This document shows, piece after piece, positions 42,726 to 50,794 of a stretch of DNA of 64,000 nucleotides. The stretch comes from Paenibacillus silviterrae (GTDB lineage: Bacteria > Bacillota > Bacilli > Paenibacillales > NBRC-103111): NCBI RefSeq assembly GCF_030167925.1, contig NZ_JASKUT010000001.1, positions 3,534,001-3,598,000 on the forward strand, given 5' to 3'. The position numbers and the translations under genes are program-made. Within the stretch, counting starts at the first letter, position 1. Each line of letters starts with the position of its first letter. The notes below the pieces were generated by a model. That model was not told the DNA's origin. It ran no database searches and worked only from the letters and a program-made list of their open reading frames with translations.

Positions 42726-43523
42726 CTATGCATCGGTTCGCACACCGATGATAACGTTGGCATCCAGTTCCTCGGAACGAACCCACTTGGGATTCAATCC
42801 GAATTGAGTAAACAGATCGGCAGTCAGCGGCGCCTGCTTTTCGCTAGTTTCGACTAGTAGAACGCCCCCTTTTTCCAGCCAATGTGAAGCTTCCGCTACA
42901 ATTCTTCGTTGGACGTCAAGTCCATCCGTTCCTCCATCAAGCGCAATCCTCGCCTCGTGGTCGCGGGCTTCCGTTGGCATGAAGGGGATGGCCCCAGTAG
43001 GCACATAGGGAGCATTGGCTATCATAACATGGACGCGGTTATACAGCCGCACAGGCAGGGGATCGTAGAGATCTCCCTCATACACCAAGCCTTTGTCTAA
43101 GCGGATATTACGACGGGCGCATTGTACTGCTGCAGGGTCGATATCAACCGAGTGTAATTCAATACGCCCCACCAAAGCGGCTAAGGCCGCGCCCAAAGCT
43201 CCGGAACCGCAGCACAGGTCAACTACAACGTCGCCCGGTCGAGTGAGAGCCACAGCCTGACGAACTAAAAACTCGGTTCGTTGCCGCGGAACGAAAATTC
43301 CCGTATCCAATTCAATTCGTATCCCACAGAAATCCGCCCATCCGATAACGTGTTCCAGGGGATAACCGGCAACTCTGCGATCCACCAGCTGTGCTAATTC
43401 GCTATCATTCCGTGAGGAAGACATAAGCAACCGGGCCTCTTCCTCGGCAAAAACACAACCGGCAGCTCGCAGCTCCCTAACAATTTTTTCCCATATGGCA
43501 CTTCCATCTTCGAGATAATCCAC
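42726..43523 (-). CDS. Putative protein N5-glutamine methyltransferase, PrmC-related
   Basis: This 265-residue SAM-dependent methyltransferase resembles PrmC/HemK: PLEHVIGWADFCGIRIELDTGIFVPRQRTEFLV, then the SAM site VVDLCCGSGALGAAL and VDIDPAAVQCARRN. The catalytic tetrapeptide is NAPY instead of NPPY, with NAPYVPTGAIPFMP following. NAPY is a mark of a PrmC-related subfamily whose substrate is not known. The genuine release-factor methyltransferase would be elsewhere. The ATG at 43523 is weakly preceded by a ribosome site. It is monocistronic. Confidence 0.87.
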   Translation of the reverse strand: MDYLEDGSAIWEKIVRELRAAGCVFAEEEARLLMSSSRNDSELAQLVDRRVAGYPLEHVIGWADFCGIRIELDTGIFVPRQRTEFLVRQAVALTRPGDVVVDLCCGSGALGAALAALVGRIELHSVDIDPAAVQCARRNIRLDKGLVYEGDLYDPLPVRLYNRVHVMIANAPYVPTGAIPFMPTEARDHEARIALDGGTDGLDVQRRIVAEASHWLEKGGVLLVETSEKQAPLTADLFTQFGLNPKWVRSEELDANVIIGVRTDA

Positions 43524-43760
43524 ATATCATCCTACTTTGGCATGGAATTGTATTCACTCCATTCTATATGTGTTCACTGTTTCCCAAAATGTAAAGTTTC
43601 TTTATACAAAAACTATCTGCTCATTTCGAGCGAGGCTCCCGTATTTACCGCCGCTTACTCATTGTTTTCACCTATTACTATTATGTTTATTATATATTAG
43701 ACAAATAATAATCTGTATCCATATGATGTATTTATAACATGAACGAGGAGGGCTAATCTG

Positions 43761-44315
43761 ATGTCTATCTACGATATACAAGTCAAATCAATTAGCGGCA
43801 AGCTCGTTGAATTATCAATTTATCGTGGAAAGGTTCTCCTTATTGTCAACACTGCCAGCAGGTGCAGCTATTCCCGACAATTCGCCGATCTACAACAGCT
43901 TTATGAAAGTCACCGTGAGAAGGGGTTTGAAATACTCGGCTTTCCTTGCAACCAATTCAACGAGAAGGAGCCGGGGAGTAATCTGGATATACATGAATAT
44001 TGTGAGAGCCACTTTGGAGTGAAGTTTCCGTTATTTGAAAAAGTGGAGGTTAGGGGATCGTCTGTTCATCCTTTATATCAATATCTCACCCAACATGCAC
44101 CCTTTCAGGGTTTCGATACTCAGACCTCGAGTGGTCAATGGATGAAGGAGTTTCTGCAAGAAAAGTATCCGGACATCTGCGCCGGTGACGGGGTCAAATG
44201 GAATTTCTCCAAGTTTTTGGTCGACCGGAATGGCAATGTATGCAATCGATACGAAACGACGACAGAACCATGTGATATAGAGCCATGTATAGAATCATTA
44301 TTATTAAAGCAGTAA
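43761..44315 (+). CDS. Glutathione peroxidase family thiol peroxidase
   Basis: This 184-residue peroxidase has the Gpx fold. The peroxidatic cysteine is Cys35 in NTASRCSYSRQF, a variant of the usual NVASKCGxT. The downstream FPCNQF and WNFSKFLVDRNG (Trp/Asn of the active site) are intact. Bacillota versions reduce peroxides with thioredoxin rather than glutathione. The ATG at 43761 follows GAGGAGGG. It is on a more AT-rich stretch and stands alone, about 100 bp before a CBS gene on the same strand. Confidence 0.92.
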   Translation: MSIYDIQVKSISGKLVELSIYRGKVLLIVNTASRCSYSRQFADLQQLYESHREKGFEILGFPCNQFNEKEPGSNLDIHEYCESHFGVKFPLFEKVEVRGSSVHPLYQYLTQHAPFQGFDTQTSSGQWMKEFLQEKYPDICAGDGVKWNFSKFLVDRNGNVCNRYETTTEPCDIEPCIESLLLKQ

Positions 44316-44414
44316 CCGACTCGGATTGGTGACCAAGAACGACGAATGTCCCATTCACTCCCACATGCGCCTCGTGAAAAAATATGCTTTAATATACCAA
44401 AGGAGCGTGATTCG

Positions 44415-44819
44415 ATGGACATCAAATCGTTTTTATATCCCAAAAAAGAGGTTTCTTATCTTCTAACGTCCTCTACTATGAAAGAAGCCATGGATAAATT
44501 GGAAGCGAGCAATTATACGGCCATTCCGATCTTAGACGATAATGGTTTATATTACGGCACGCTATCCGAGGGAGATTTATTATGGAAGCTTAAAGCCACA
44601 CCCGGCCTTGGCTTCGATACAATGCACGAAATTCCTGTCGTATCCATAAAAAGACGGATGAAAGTCGAATGCGTCGAAATCGGCGCCGATCTGGACGATA
44701 TGTTGACGTTGGCGGCCGACCAGAACTTCGTTCCGGTCGTAGACGCTGATCGGGTGTTCCTCGGAATTATTCGCCGCAAAGATATCATCGAATACTATAC
44801 ACGGAATATTACTGACTAG
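44415..44819 (+). CDS. CBS-domain pair protein
   Basis: This 134-residue protein contains two CBS domains: about residues 10-60 (SYLLTSSTMKEAMDKLEASNYTAIPILDDNGLYYGTLSEGDLLWKL) and about 80-130 (VECVEIGADLDDMLTLAADQNFVPVVDADRVFLGIIRRKDIIEYY). It is similar in size and layout to the c-di-AMP-binding CbpB/DarB proteins, but this is only a possibility. The frame extends upstream to 44346, yet the ATG at 44415 is 9 nt after AAAGGAG. It shares only the fold with the CBS protein at 17588-18043. Confidence 0.85.
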   Translation: MDIKSFLYPKKEVSYLLTSSTMKEAMDKLEASNYTAIPILDDNGLYYGTLSEGDLLWKLKATPGLGFDTMHEIPVVSIKRRMKVECVEIGADLDDMLTLAADQNFVPVVDADRVFLGIIRRKDIIEYYTRNITD

Positions 44820-44944
44820 TTTGAAAGGATCAGAAGGCTGCCGTTCGCCGGCAGCCACAAAATTTTAACCCCTTTTGCAACCTCATGTGTTTGTTATCTT
44901 CATTCTTTAAACTCCCTCAGAATATTTTGAGAGTTCACTTTAAA

Positions 44945-45328
44945 CTATTGAACTACGCCAAAGAGATTTCCATCAGGATCTGTTAAGTGGAATCCACGCA
45001 TCCCATCGAATGAATGTATTTCCCCAACCTTTGCTCCCGATTCAGTAAGGCGACGGTGCGTTTCCGTAACATCGTTTGTGTGAAAGTTAAAATACTGTCC
45101 TACATTATAATTATTTTTGGGGAATTCAAGCGTTTTAACCTCTTCACATTGTACAAGACAAAATACAACCGAACTGTTATACATCCTTACGACCGTTGCT
45201 TCCGGCGCATCATCATGTATGACGGTAAATCCAAGTATGCTGTTATACCATTCCACAGAGCGCTTTAGATTGCTGACCGGAATAAAGACTCCAAACCCGT
45301 CAAATAATGTACTGCTTGATTTTGTCAT
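44945..45328 (-). CDS. VOC family protein
   Basis: This 127-residue VOC protein has GFGVFIPVSNLKRSVEWYNSILGFTVIHDD near the N-terminus and ends with GAKVGEIHSFDGMRGFHLTDPDGNLFGVVQ. Two ATGs are possible, 45334 and 45328; the second has better spacing from AAGGA. The neighbouring sigma-factor gene ends with a strikingly similar FSDPDGNLFGV stretch, which suggests shared ancestry by duplication or fusion. No substrate is known. Confidence 0.85.
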   Translation of the reverse strand: MTKSSSTLFDGFGVFIPVSNLKRSVEWYNSILGFTVIHDDAPEATVVRMYNSSVVFCLVQCEEVKTLEFPKNNYNVGQYFNFHTNDVTETHRRLTESGAKVGEIHSFDGMRGFHLTDPDGNLFGVVQ

Positions 45329-45404
45329 AAGCATCGTTCCTTTTCATTTTTTTCACTCGATTAATAAACGTAAATGGAGATCAAAACCAAACAACGATCT
45401 CGAA

Positions 45405-46073
45405 TTATTCCGAAATGACTCCAAATAAGTTGCCATCGGGATCACTGAAGGTAAAAAACATTTTAGAGCCTGATCTCTTAAGACTGCTTAGGTGAATTCC
45501 TTTATTAGCCATTCCGATATACGACCGATATATTGCGACAGGATCGCGTCTCCGAAAAGCGTCTACCAATGCATCGAAATTTGTTGGAGAATGCGATTCT
45601 ATTTTGGTTTGAGTAGCTGTTTTTTCTAAAAATGAGGTATGAGCCAATTTTTTGAGACGTAGTCGTGCACGCCCCAATGTAACTTGCACAGTCGGTTCCT
45701 TCATTTGGACGATTTCAGCCGTTTCCTTAGCCGTAAAATCGAATATGTCCATCAACAATAAAATGACGCCCATTGAAGCCGGCAACCTTTCTGCGACCAG
45801 CTCCAATAACTCCCTGGTAGACATTAGAGGATCAAGTTCACCCTTTTCATAGCTTAGATCATATGGGACGGTAACCATTTTTTCTTTTCTTTTTGCATCT
45901 ATCCAGACGTTTCTCGTCATTCGGTACAGGAAAGCCTTCGTTACAGCCCTTTCTGGGTTAGCACGAAGTGCCTCGATCAGTTTGATCGAAGCATCCTGTG
46001 CCAAATCATAAGCATCCCATTCATTACCCGTAATTCGCAAACTGTATTGATTTAAAATAGATATCCAGTCCAT
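45405..46073 (-). CDS. Sigma-70 family (ECF-like) sigma factor with a VOC-like C-terminal tail
   Basis: This 222-residue protein has a sigma region 2 (NEWDAYDLAQDASIKLIEALR, then KAFLYRMTRNVWIDAKRKEK) and a region 4 helix-turn-helix (LLLMDIFDFTAKETAEIVQMKEPTVQVTLGRARLRLKKL). The N-terminus is short. Beyond residue 165 the sequence FDALVDAFRRRDPVAIYRSY recalls the C-terminal part of some non-canonical sigma factors. The last 25 residues, SKMFFTFSDPDGNLFGVISE, look like the end of a VOC domain. This may be a gene fusion by deletion. No anti-sigma gene is adjacent. The ATG at 46073 lacks a strong ribosome site. Confidence 0.8.
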   Translation of the reverse strand: MDWISILNQYSLRITGNEWDAYDLAQDASIKLIEALRANPERAVTKAFLYRMTRNVWIDAKRKEKMVTVPYDLSYEKGELDPLMSTRELLELVAERLPASMGVILLLMDIFDFTAKETAEIVQMKEPTVQVTLGRARLRLKKLAHTSFLEKTATQTKIESHSPTNFDALVDAFRRRDPVAIYRSYIGMANKGIHLSSLKRSGSKMFFTFSDPDGNLFGVISE

Positions 46074-46179
46074 GTTAATTATTTCTTTTATAGAGCGAGA
46101 ATTTCCTTTAGAAAGACGAACGATTTGTAAAAAATTAATTGTCTATTGTTGATGCTGCCCGTTACTTCAATGAAAATAT

Positions 46180-46206
46180 GGAGTAGCTGCCGCGGCAAAC
46201 TACTCC
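46180..46206 (-). terminator. Terminator downstream of the kinase remnant
   Basis: GGAGTAG and CTACTCC pair around an inner TGCCGCGGCA palindrome. On the minus strand ATATTTTC follows. Confidence 0.55.
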
Positions 46207-46231
46207 CGGACCGTTTAACTGTCGTACCCAG

Positions 46232-46529
46232 TTAGTTTAGCAACTTGGTTTTCAGTACATCTACTATTTCACCAACAATAAGTGATGTGTGTTGTTCGCC
46301 TTTGATTATAACGTCTGAATTGGGTTTGACTGACTTTTCCATCTCCAAATAAGCTGCCCTTCCTCTAAGTAGATAGTTTGTTAATTCTTCGTGGATACCT
46401 GCAATTGATTCATCCTTGTAATTTAGTATTATTCAACTTACTGATTAGTTGATTTGTTATTGTGGATTTTCCCCCACCAGATACGGCAGAAATTGAGATC
46501 ACGCACGGCTTTTGTTTCAGATTAATCAC
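46232..46529 (-). pseudogene. Remnant of a uridine-kinase-like P-loop kinase with internal deletion
   Basis: The first 37 codons from GTG 46529 read INLKQKPCVISISAVSGGGKSTITNQL and so on, a clear Walker A (GGGKST) of the uridine kinase/phosphoribulokinase family, then run into TGA. A shifted frame continues with DESIAGIHEELTNYLLRGRAAYLEMEKSVKPNSDVII and ends at 46232, matching the C-terminus of the same family. About 100 central residues are missing compared with the usual length of about 200. The gene is therefore dead. It follows DUF6886 by 18 bp and was probably once co-transcribed with it. Confidence 0.75.
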
Positions 46530-46547
46530 CTCAAGGCACTTAGTAGA

Positions 46548-47060
46548 CTACAGTTTTTTGGCATTATTAAATCTATGTATACCAAATCCTTTGAAGTCAG
46601 AAGCTAATATTGCTTCTCTAAGAGGATATAAATTCGTTGTGAATCTTAATTCGATTCCTTTTTGGAGTAGTCTCTCTAACAAATTCCCATACGTATCAAC
46701 TGACTTTGGCTTAACAGTTTGACGTGAAATATAATAACCCGCAGTCTTGTCAAAAAGCTCAAAGCCTTCATCGTCAAAGCAATATCTATAAACGATCTGC
46801 TTTGAAATCCTCGTATACCAATCACTTTCCACCGTAACTATGGTATCAGCAATTGAATTATTGAAGAAAAGCTGCAAATGTTGGTCCGTTGTCGCCTCGT
46901 CCTTCCTACACACAATACGGGGACAATCCCTCGGGAAATAGTATGTAAACTCACGCTCTTCATCAATTGCCCAGACTACCGCAGGGAAATCTGGACGATT
47001 TTGTTTCTCTTTAGGAATAAATACTTTGATACTATCCTCTTCACTGAAATGAAAAAGCAC
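46548..47060 (-). CDS. DUF6886 family protein
   Basis: This 170-residue protein matches DUF6886, a family of small soluble proteins of unknown function found in Bacillota. The signature is LFHFSEEDSIKVFIPKE, then PAVVWAIDEEREFTYYFPRDCPRIVCRKDEAT and the C-terminal LREAILASDFKGFGIHRFNNAK. It starts with GTG at 47060, 6 nt after GGAGG. It lies between two pseudogenes in an AT-rich segment but appears intact. No catalytic motif is recognised. Confidence 0.85.
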   Translation of the reverse strand: MLFHFSEEDSIKVFIPKEKQNRPDFPAVVWAIDEEREFTYYFPRDCPRIVCRKDEATTDQHLQLFFNNSIADTIVTVESDWYTRISKQIVYRYCFDDEGFELFDKTAGYYISRQTVKPKSVDTYGNLLERLLQKGIELRFTTNLYPLREAILASDFKGFGIHRFNNAKKL

Positions 47061-47125
47061 GTAAACCCTCCTCGAAACAATTACCTTTATATTCCATATG
47101 GGTATTGTATTATCCTCCCGTTACT

Positions 47126-47441
47126 TCAATGCACAGTCTTCAATAACTGTTCATCGAAGCTTTGAGTACAGCCCAAACCAACGATTTTATCGATAATCCC
47201 TGCCACGGTAATCAACTCGTTAGTATTTAAATACACCTTCACCTTATCCGAACCAAGACTCTCATATCATTTTTTCGCAGGATTTCCTTTGACTACCCCG
47301 AGCTTCACGACTTTCTCGCCGCGACGAATGATTCCATTTACCAGAAAAGAAGCAAAGGCTCTTCCGTACCCGCGCCCTTGTTTTTCCGCTGCCCAAAAAA
47401 CCGGATATGATGACGTTTGGTACAATTTTGCTCGTGTACGC
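47126..47441 (-). pseudogene. Remnant of a GNAT acetyltransferase
   Basis: In one frame the minus strand reads KLYQTSSYPVFWAAEKQGRGYGRAFASFLVNGIIRRGEKVVKLGVVKGNPAKK, then a TGA codon, then YESLGSDKVKVYLNTNEL. EKQGRGYGRAF is the acetyl-CoA loop and NPAKK-stop-YESLG the usual NxxAxxLYExLGF end. The N-terminal half and an intact start are missing, and the TGA replaces an expected Leu codon. It directly follows the [2Fe-2S] protein gene on the same strand. Confidence 0.7.
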
Positions 47442-47798
47442 TTACCCCTTTGCTATACCCTGGATCGACCGACCTGAAGCAATAAATTCCCTTTCGAACG
47501 AATATACAATCTGCTCCTCCAACAGTTGCCCTTCCATATACTTGCGGACTAACTGCCTCCCCGTTTCACGGGTAATGTCTCTGTACCACACCCCATCGGG
47601 ATAAGCGATAACGACGCAAGCGTCTGCACAGCGTCCATTACAACGTGTGCGGGTTGTATGAATAACGTTGTCGGCATCAAGCTTTGTAATTTCTTCCCGA
47701 ATCGCCTGGGTCACTTCCTCAGCACCACGCTTCATGCAGCTGCCACCATTACAAATGAGCAAGTGACATCTGGTCTGTTGAAGGTTCCATGTTGTCAT
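47442..47798 (-). CDS. Thioredoxin-like [2Fe-2S] ferredoxin, Zur-box controlled
   Basis: This 118-residue protein has the thioredoxin-like [2Fe-2S] ferredoxin pattern: HLLICNGGSCMKRGAEEV (Cys16, Cys21) and TRTRCNGRCADACVVIAYPDGVWY (Cys53, Cys57, plus Cys61). Such proteins bind a cluster or another metal. The ATG at 47798 follows AGGAGAGG. A perfect Zur-type palindrome lies 64-84 bp upstream (47862-47882). The gene is divergent from a COG0523 GTPase. Zinc-limited expression is therefore likely, and a role in metal trafficking or cobalamin-type metal chemistry is inferred from context. Its exact function is unknown. Confidence 0.85.
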   Translation of the reverse strand: MTTWNLQQTRCHLLICNGGSCMKRGAEEVTQAIREEITKLDADNVIHTTRTRCNGRCADACVVIAYPDGVWYRDITRETGRQLVRKYMEGQLLEEQIVYSFEREFIASGRSIQGIAKG

Positions 47799-47861
47799 GA
47801 ATGCCTCTCCTCTCCTCTAGTTTTGACAGTATAAGGTCTAGATACTATAATTCCGTTATAT

Positions 47862-47882
47862 TAATCGTAACATTTACGATTA
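47862..47882. promoter_or_regulatory. Zur box upstream of the [2Fe-2S] gene and COG0523 gene
   Basis: TAATCGTAA (47862-47870) and TTACGATTA (47874-47882) are perfect inverted arms around CAT. This matches the Bacillus Zur consensus (TCGTAA...TTACGA). CCGTT and AACGG flank it as outer arms. Confidence 0.8.
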
Positions 47883-48056
47883 TAAACGGATATCACAGCA
47901 TATACAAGAAGTGGACTTATGTTTTCATCCAAAAGCTCTCAGAACTTACCGACTAACGGTCCCCCCGTGTCCGGTTCCACGCGAGTACGTTACTAATCAT
48001 CAGCATGGTGCTGTTGCTAAGCTAAACATTACATAAATGTAAGGGAGAGATCAGGC

Positions 48057-49103
48057 ATGATCAAAGTTCCTGTCATCATCCTAAGTGGATTTCTGGGAAG
48101 CGGTAAAACGACATTACTCTTGAGACTGCTTCAAGAGGCGGGTGATCGCCAACTGAAGTCGGTCGTATTAATGAACGAATTGGGACAAACCGACGTGGAC
48201 GGCGGGCTAATCCGTTCCGGTTTACCGAATGCATCGCTCGAGAAATTACTGGACGGATGCATATGCTGCAGCAAAAAGTCCGAGGTGGCTGCCTGTGTAA
48301 GACGGCTTATTGATCAACAGCCGGATGTTCTGTTTATTGAACTCACCGGTGTTGCCAATCCGGAGGAGGTCGCCGATGCGTTAACAGAGCCTTACTTGCT
48401 GAATCGTGTGGAACTTAGACATATCGTTACCGTACTAGACTCGGAGTGGGTCCTGGAGTATAACAGCCTATTTAATACGGACCACGCACTAAAGCACACG
48501 CTACGTCGCCAGATGGAGGCTGCAGACACCATCCTTGTTAACAAGACCGATCTGGTTGCGCCATCCCAACTGATAAAGATTGAAAAAGCAATAAAAAAAC
48601 AAAATGATAAAGCTATCATCCACTTCACCCAACATAGTCAAGCAGAATCGACGGATTTGTTTTCCAGCTTGCAACCATTGGACCACGGCACGCCCATTGT
48701 AAGAAAAAGCTTTAAGGTTATCGGAGGACCTATTCGTAAAAAAGAAACGTTGGCCGGCCACAGACACGATCATCTCCATCATAAGCGCAATGATCATGAA
48801 GGGACTGTAACCACTCCTTCATTCAGTAGAATTCAAACAATAACGCTTTCCGTGCCTGAACATGTGCCGATTACGGTCAAACAAGTTGAGCAATTTATTC
48901 AACGATGGGGAGATCTATTGCTTCGAGCAAAAGGGTATGTGACGGTTTCTGATAAAAAGCTGAAAAATAGACTCGTTCAGTTTGCCGGCAAACGAATCTA
49001 CTGGGATATTTCAGATTACCACGGTCCCTCATATCTCGTTCTCATCGGGATCGAGTTGAACCGACAGCGAATTGAACAGGAATGGAACCATCTCCTAGGT
49101 TAG
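48057..49103 (+). CDS. COG0523 (CobW/YciC-type) GTPase, probable zinc chaperone
   Basis: This 348-residue P-loop GTPase has Walker A GFLGSGKTT (residues 11-19), the metal-binding CICC (68-71), the guanine-specificity motif NKTD, and a His-rich linker HRHDHLHHKRNDH near residue 240. A CobW C-terminal domain follows. Members of this family deliver zinc or other metals to client enzymes, and YciC is Zur-controlled in B. subtilis. The ATG at 48057 follows AAGGGAGAG. No convincing Zur box lies directly before it, but the shared divergent region carries one 175 bp upstream. It is a distant paralogue of the next gene. Confidence 0.9.
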   Translation: MIKVPVIILSGFLGSGKTTLLLRLLQEAGDRQLKSVVLMNELGQTDVDGGLIRSGLPNASLEKLLDGCICCSKKSEVAACVRRLIDQQPDVLFIELTGVANPEEVADALTEPYLLNRVELRHIVTVLDSEWVLEYNSLFNTDHALKHTLRRQMEAADTILVNKTDLVAPSQLIKIEKAIKKQNDKAIIHFTQHSQAESTDLFSSLQPLDHGTPIVRKSFKVIGGPIRKKETLAGHRHDHLHHKRNDHEGTVTTPSFSRIQTITLSVPEHVPITVKQVEQFIQRWGDLLLRAKGYVTVSDKKLKNRLVQFAGKRIYWDISDYHGPSYLVLIGIELNRQRIEQEWNHLLG

Positions 49104-49209
49104 AGCTCTGTCCGGCAAATCGCATAGCGGGTCAGTGCATCTCGGAGCATCACAGAAAAACAAGCGCGAGTGGGGCGGCTAATTCGTTAGGCTTCCCTTC
49201 TTCCACCGT

Positions 49210-49257
49210 TTGACAATTTATAGAGTCCCCTGTATAGTCGTTATTAGTAATTATTAC
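49210..49257 (+). promoter_or_regulatory. Promoter and Zur box of the second COG0523 GTPase
   Basis: The -35 TTGACA (49210-49215) and -10 TATAGT (49233-49238) are 17 nt apart. GTAATTATTAC (49247-49257) is a perfect palindrome over the expected start point. The same core occurs before znuA and before the beta-propeller gene. Confidence 0.85.
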
Positions 49258-49280
49258 ATTTAAATCAGGAGTGATTATCG

Positions 49281-50282
49281 ATGACATTGCCATCAACTTC
49301 AACGGATCCTAAGGTTCCCGTCACTGTACTGACTGGATTTTTGGGTGCTGGAAAAACCACGTTGTTGAATCATGTGCTAACCGCGAACCATGGTGAGAAA
49401 ATTGCCGTCATTGTGAACGAATTTGGTGAGGTCGGGATTGATAATCAACTGGTCGTCGGTGCTGATGAGGAAATATTCGAGATGAACAACGGCTGTATTT
49501 GTTGTACGGTACGCGGGGATCTTATTCGAATTCTTGGGGATTTGATGGATTGTAAACGCGGTGTTGGCAGTCGGAAGCTTGAATTTGATCGCGTGCTGAT
49601 TGAGACTACCGGACTCGCTGATCCTGCACCTGTAGCACAGACCTTTTTCGTTGATGATGAAATGGCAGAATTTTATCGACTCGATGCCATTGTTACCGTT
49701 GTAGACGCCAAGCATGCCGGACAGCATTTGGATGAAGGACATGAAGCACAGGAGCAGGTTGCCTTCGCCGATGTGATCTTGCTGAATAAGCTGGACCTGG
49801 TTAGCAGTGAGGAGCTTTCGCAATTAGAGCAGCGGCTGCGTACTATGAATCCAGCTGCGAAGCTGTACCATACCCGTAAATCTCAAATTGATATAGACCA
49901 CATTCTAGGAATCAATGCATTTGATCTGGATCAAAAGCTTGAGATCGACCCTGGCTTCCTTGAAGAGGAAGATCATGATCATGACGATGAAGTCACATCT
50001 CTATATTTCCGTGAGGAGCGTCCGCTCGACCTGAAAAAGCTGGAGAAATTCCTTGGCATTTGGTTGTCAGAACACGGGGAGGACACATTCCGTTACAAAG
50101 GTGTGCTTAACATTAAAAATGTAAATCAGCGAATCGTATTCCAAGGTATCCACATGCTGTTCAGCTCCGATTCGGACCGCGAATGGCGTACCGATGAGAC
50201 TCCCAAAAGCGAGTTCGTCATCATCGGAAGAAATCTTGATGAAGCTTGGTTCAGGGAACAGTTCAACAGTTGTATAGCCTAG
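49281..50282 (+). CDS. COG0523 (CobW/YciC-type) GTPase, probable zinc chaperone
   Basis: This 333-residue GTPase has Walker A GFLGAGKTT (19-27), CICC (72-75), ETTGLADPAP switch region and LLNKLDLV for guanine binding. An acidic/His patch (EEEDHDHDDE) precedes the C-terminal CobW domain (GVLNIKNVNQRIVFQGIHMLF). The ATG at 49281 follows CAGGAG. A canonical promoter with a Zur box over its start site directly controls it. It is closer than the neighbouring gene to the YjiA/ZagA group of zinc-stress GTPases. Clients are unknown. Confidence 0.92.
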   Translation: MTLPSTSTDPKVPVTVLTGFLGAGKTTLLNHVLTANHGEKIAVIVNEFGEVGIDNQLVVGADEEIFEMNNGCICCTVRGDLIRILGDLMDCKRGVGSRKLEFDRVLIETTGLADPAPVAQTFFVDDEMAEFYRLDAIVTVVDAKHAGQHLDEGHEAQEQVAFADVILLNKLDLVSSEELSQLEQRLRTMNPAAKLYHTRKSQIDIDHILGINAFDLDQKLEIDPGFLEEEDHDHDDEVTSLYFREERPLDLKKLEKFLGIWLSEHGEDTFRYKGVLNIKNVNQRIVFQGIHMLFSSDSDREWRTDETPKSEFVIIGRNLDEAWFREQFNSCIA

Positions 50283-50286
50283 TTGA

Positions 50287-50318
50287 TCGGACCGGAGCTT
50301 GAAGCTCCGGTTTTTTTC
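50287..50318 (+). terminator. Terminator of the second COG0523 gene
   Basis: GACCGGAGC and GCTCCGGT pair closely with a short loop, and TTTTTTT follows. Confidence 0.9.
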
Positions 50319-50341
50319 TACTTCCGGATATAATCCGATAC

Positions 50342-50622
50342 ATGAGGTGATTGTTTATGACTTCCGTTATACCCAAACGGAGAATAATGATACAAGCGGC
50401 AAGCTCATCCGTGAAATATTGGAGCCACATGGATCTGTTGCAGTACAATATCGAATCGTCAGGGATGATTATCATGAGATTCAGGGAGTATTACAAGAAG
50501 TCGCCAGTCTCCATTCCGTTCACGCAATTTTGCTTAATGGAGGGACAGGCATTGCCAGGCGTGACACAACCTATGAAGCCGTGATTTTTGCTAACAGCTC
50601 CGTATTTGGGTTAACATACTAA
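50342..50622 (+). pseudogene. Truncated MoaB/MogA-like molybdopterin protein
   Basis: The frame reads HEVIVYDFRYTQTENNDTSGKLIREILEPHGS, YRIVRDDYHEIQGVLQEVA and AILLNGGTGIARRDTTYEAV before running into unrelated residues and a stop. This matches MoaB (SDTR...DxSG, NGGTGI..RDxTxE), but only about the first 85 of about 165 residues remain. The N-terminus and start are also unclear. It is most likely dead. It has no relation to the zinc genes around it. Confidence 0.75.
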
Positions 50623-50737
50623 AACTCCGTATGCTCATTCAATAGAGTATGATCGAATTTCTGATGGACGGCTTGTTTAAGGGGTGCTGGATAAACGGTA
50701 CATGTTAATGACATCATAAACCTCCCTTACTCATTGA

Positions 50738-50776
50738 AAAAAAACGGACTCCCTGCTCATGAGAAGTCCGGTTTTT
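50738..50776. terminator. Terminator at the end of znuA
   Basis: AAACGGACT and AGTCCGGTTT form a stem with a one-base bulge, with T-runs on both sides. It can end znuA on the minus strand and the moaB remnant on the plus strand. Confidence 0.75.
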
Positions 50777-50794
50777 CATGTAATGATGTACGAA

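Larger units (their letters stand above)
46158..47131. repeat. 15-bp direct repeat flanking a decayed segment
   Basis: CCCGTTACTTCAATG occurs at 46158-46172 and again at 47117-47131. The interval contains the kinase remnant and the DUF6886 gene. The repeat may mark a past recombination or a short interspersed element. Confidence 0.6.

Noticed and set aside
48029..48042. TTACAT-AA-ATGTAA upstream of the first COG0523 gene
   Set aside because: It is a dyad but does not fit the Zur core (GTAAT...ATTAC), so it was not counted as a Zur box.
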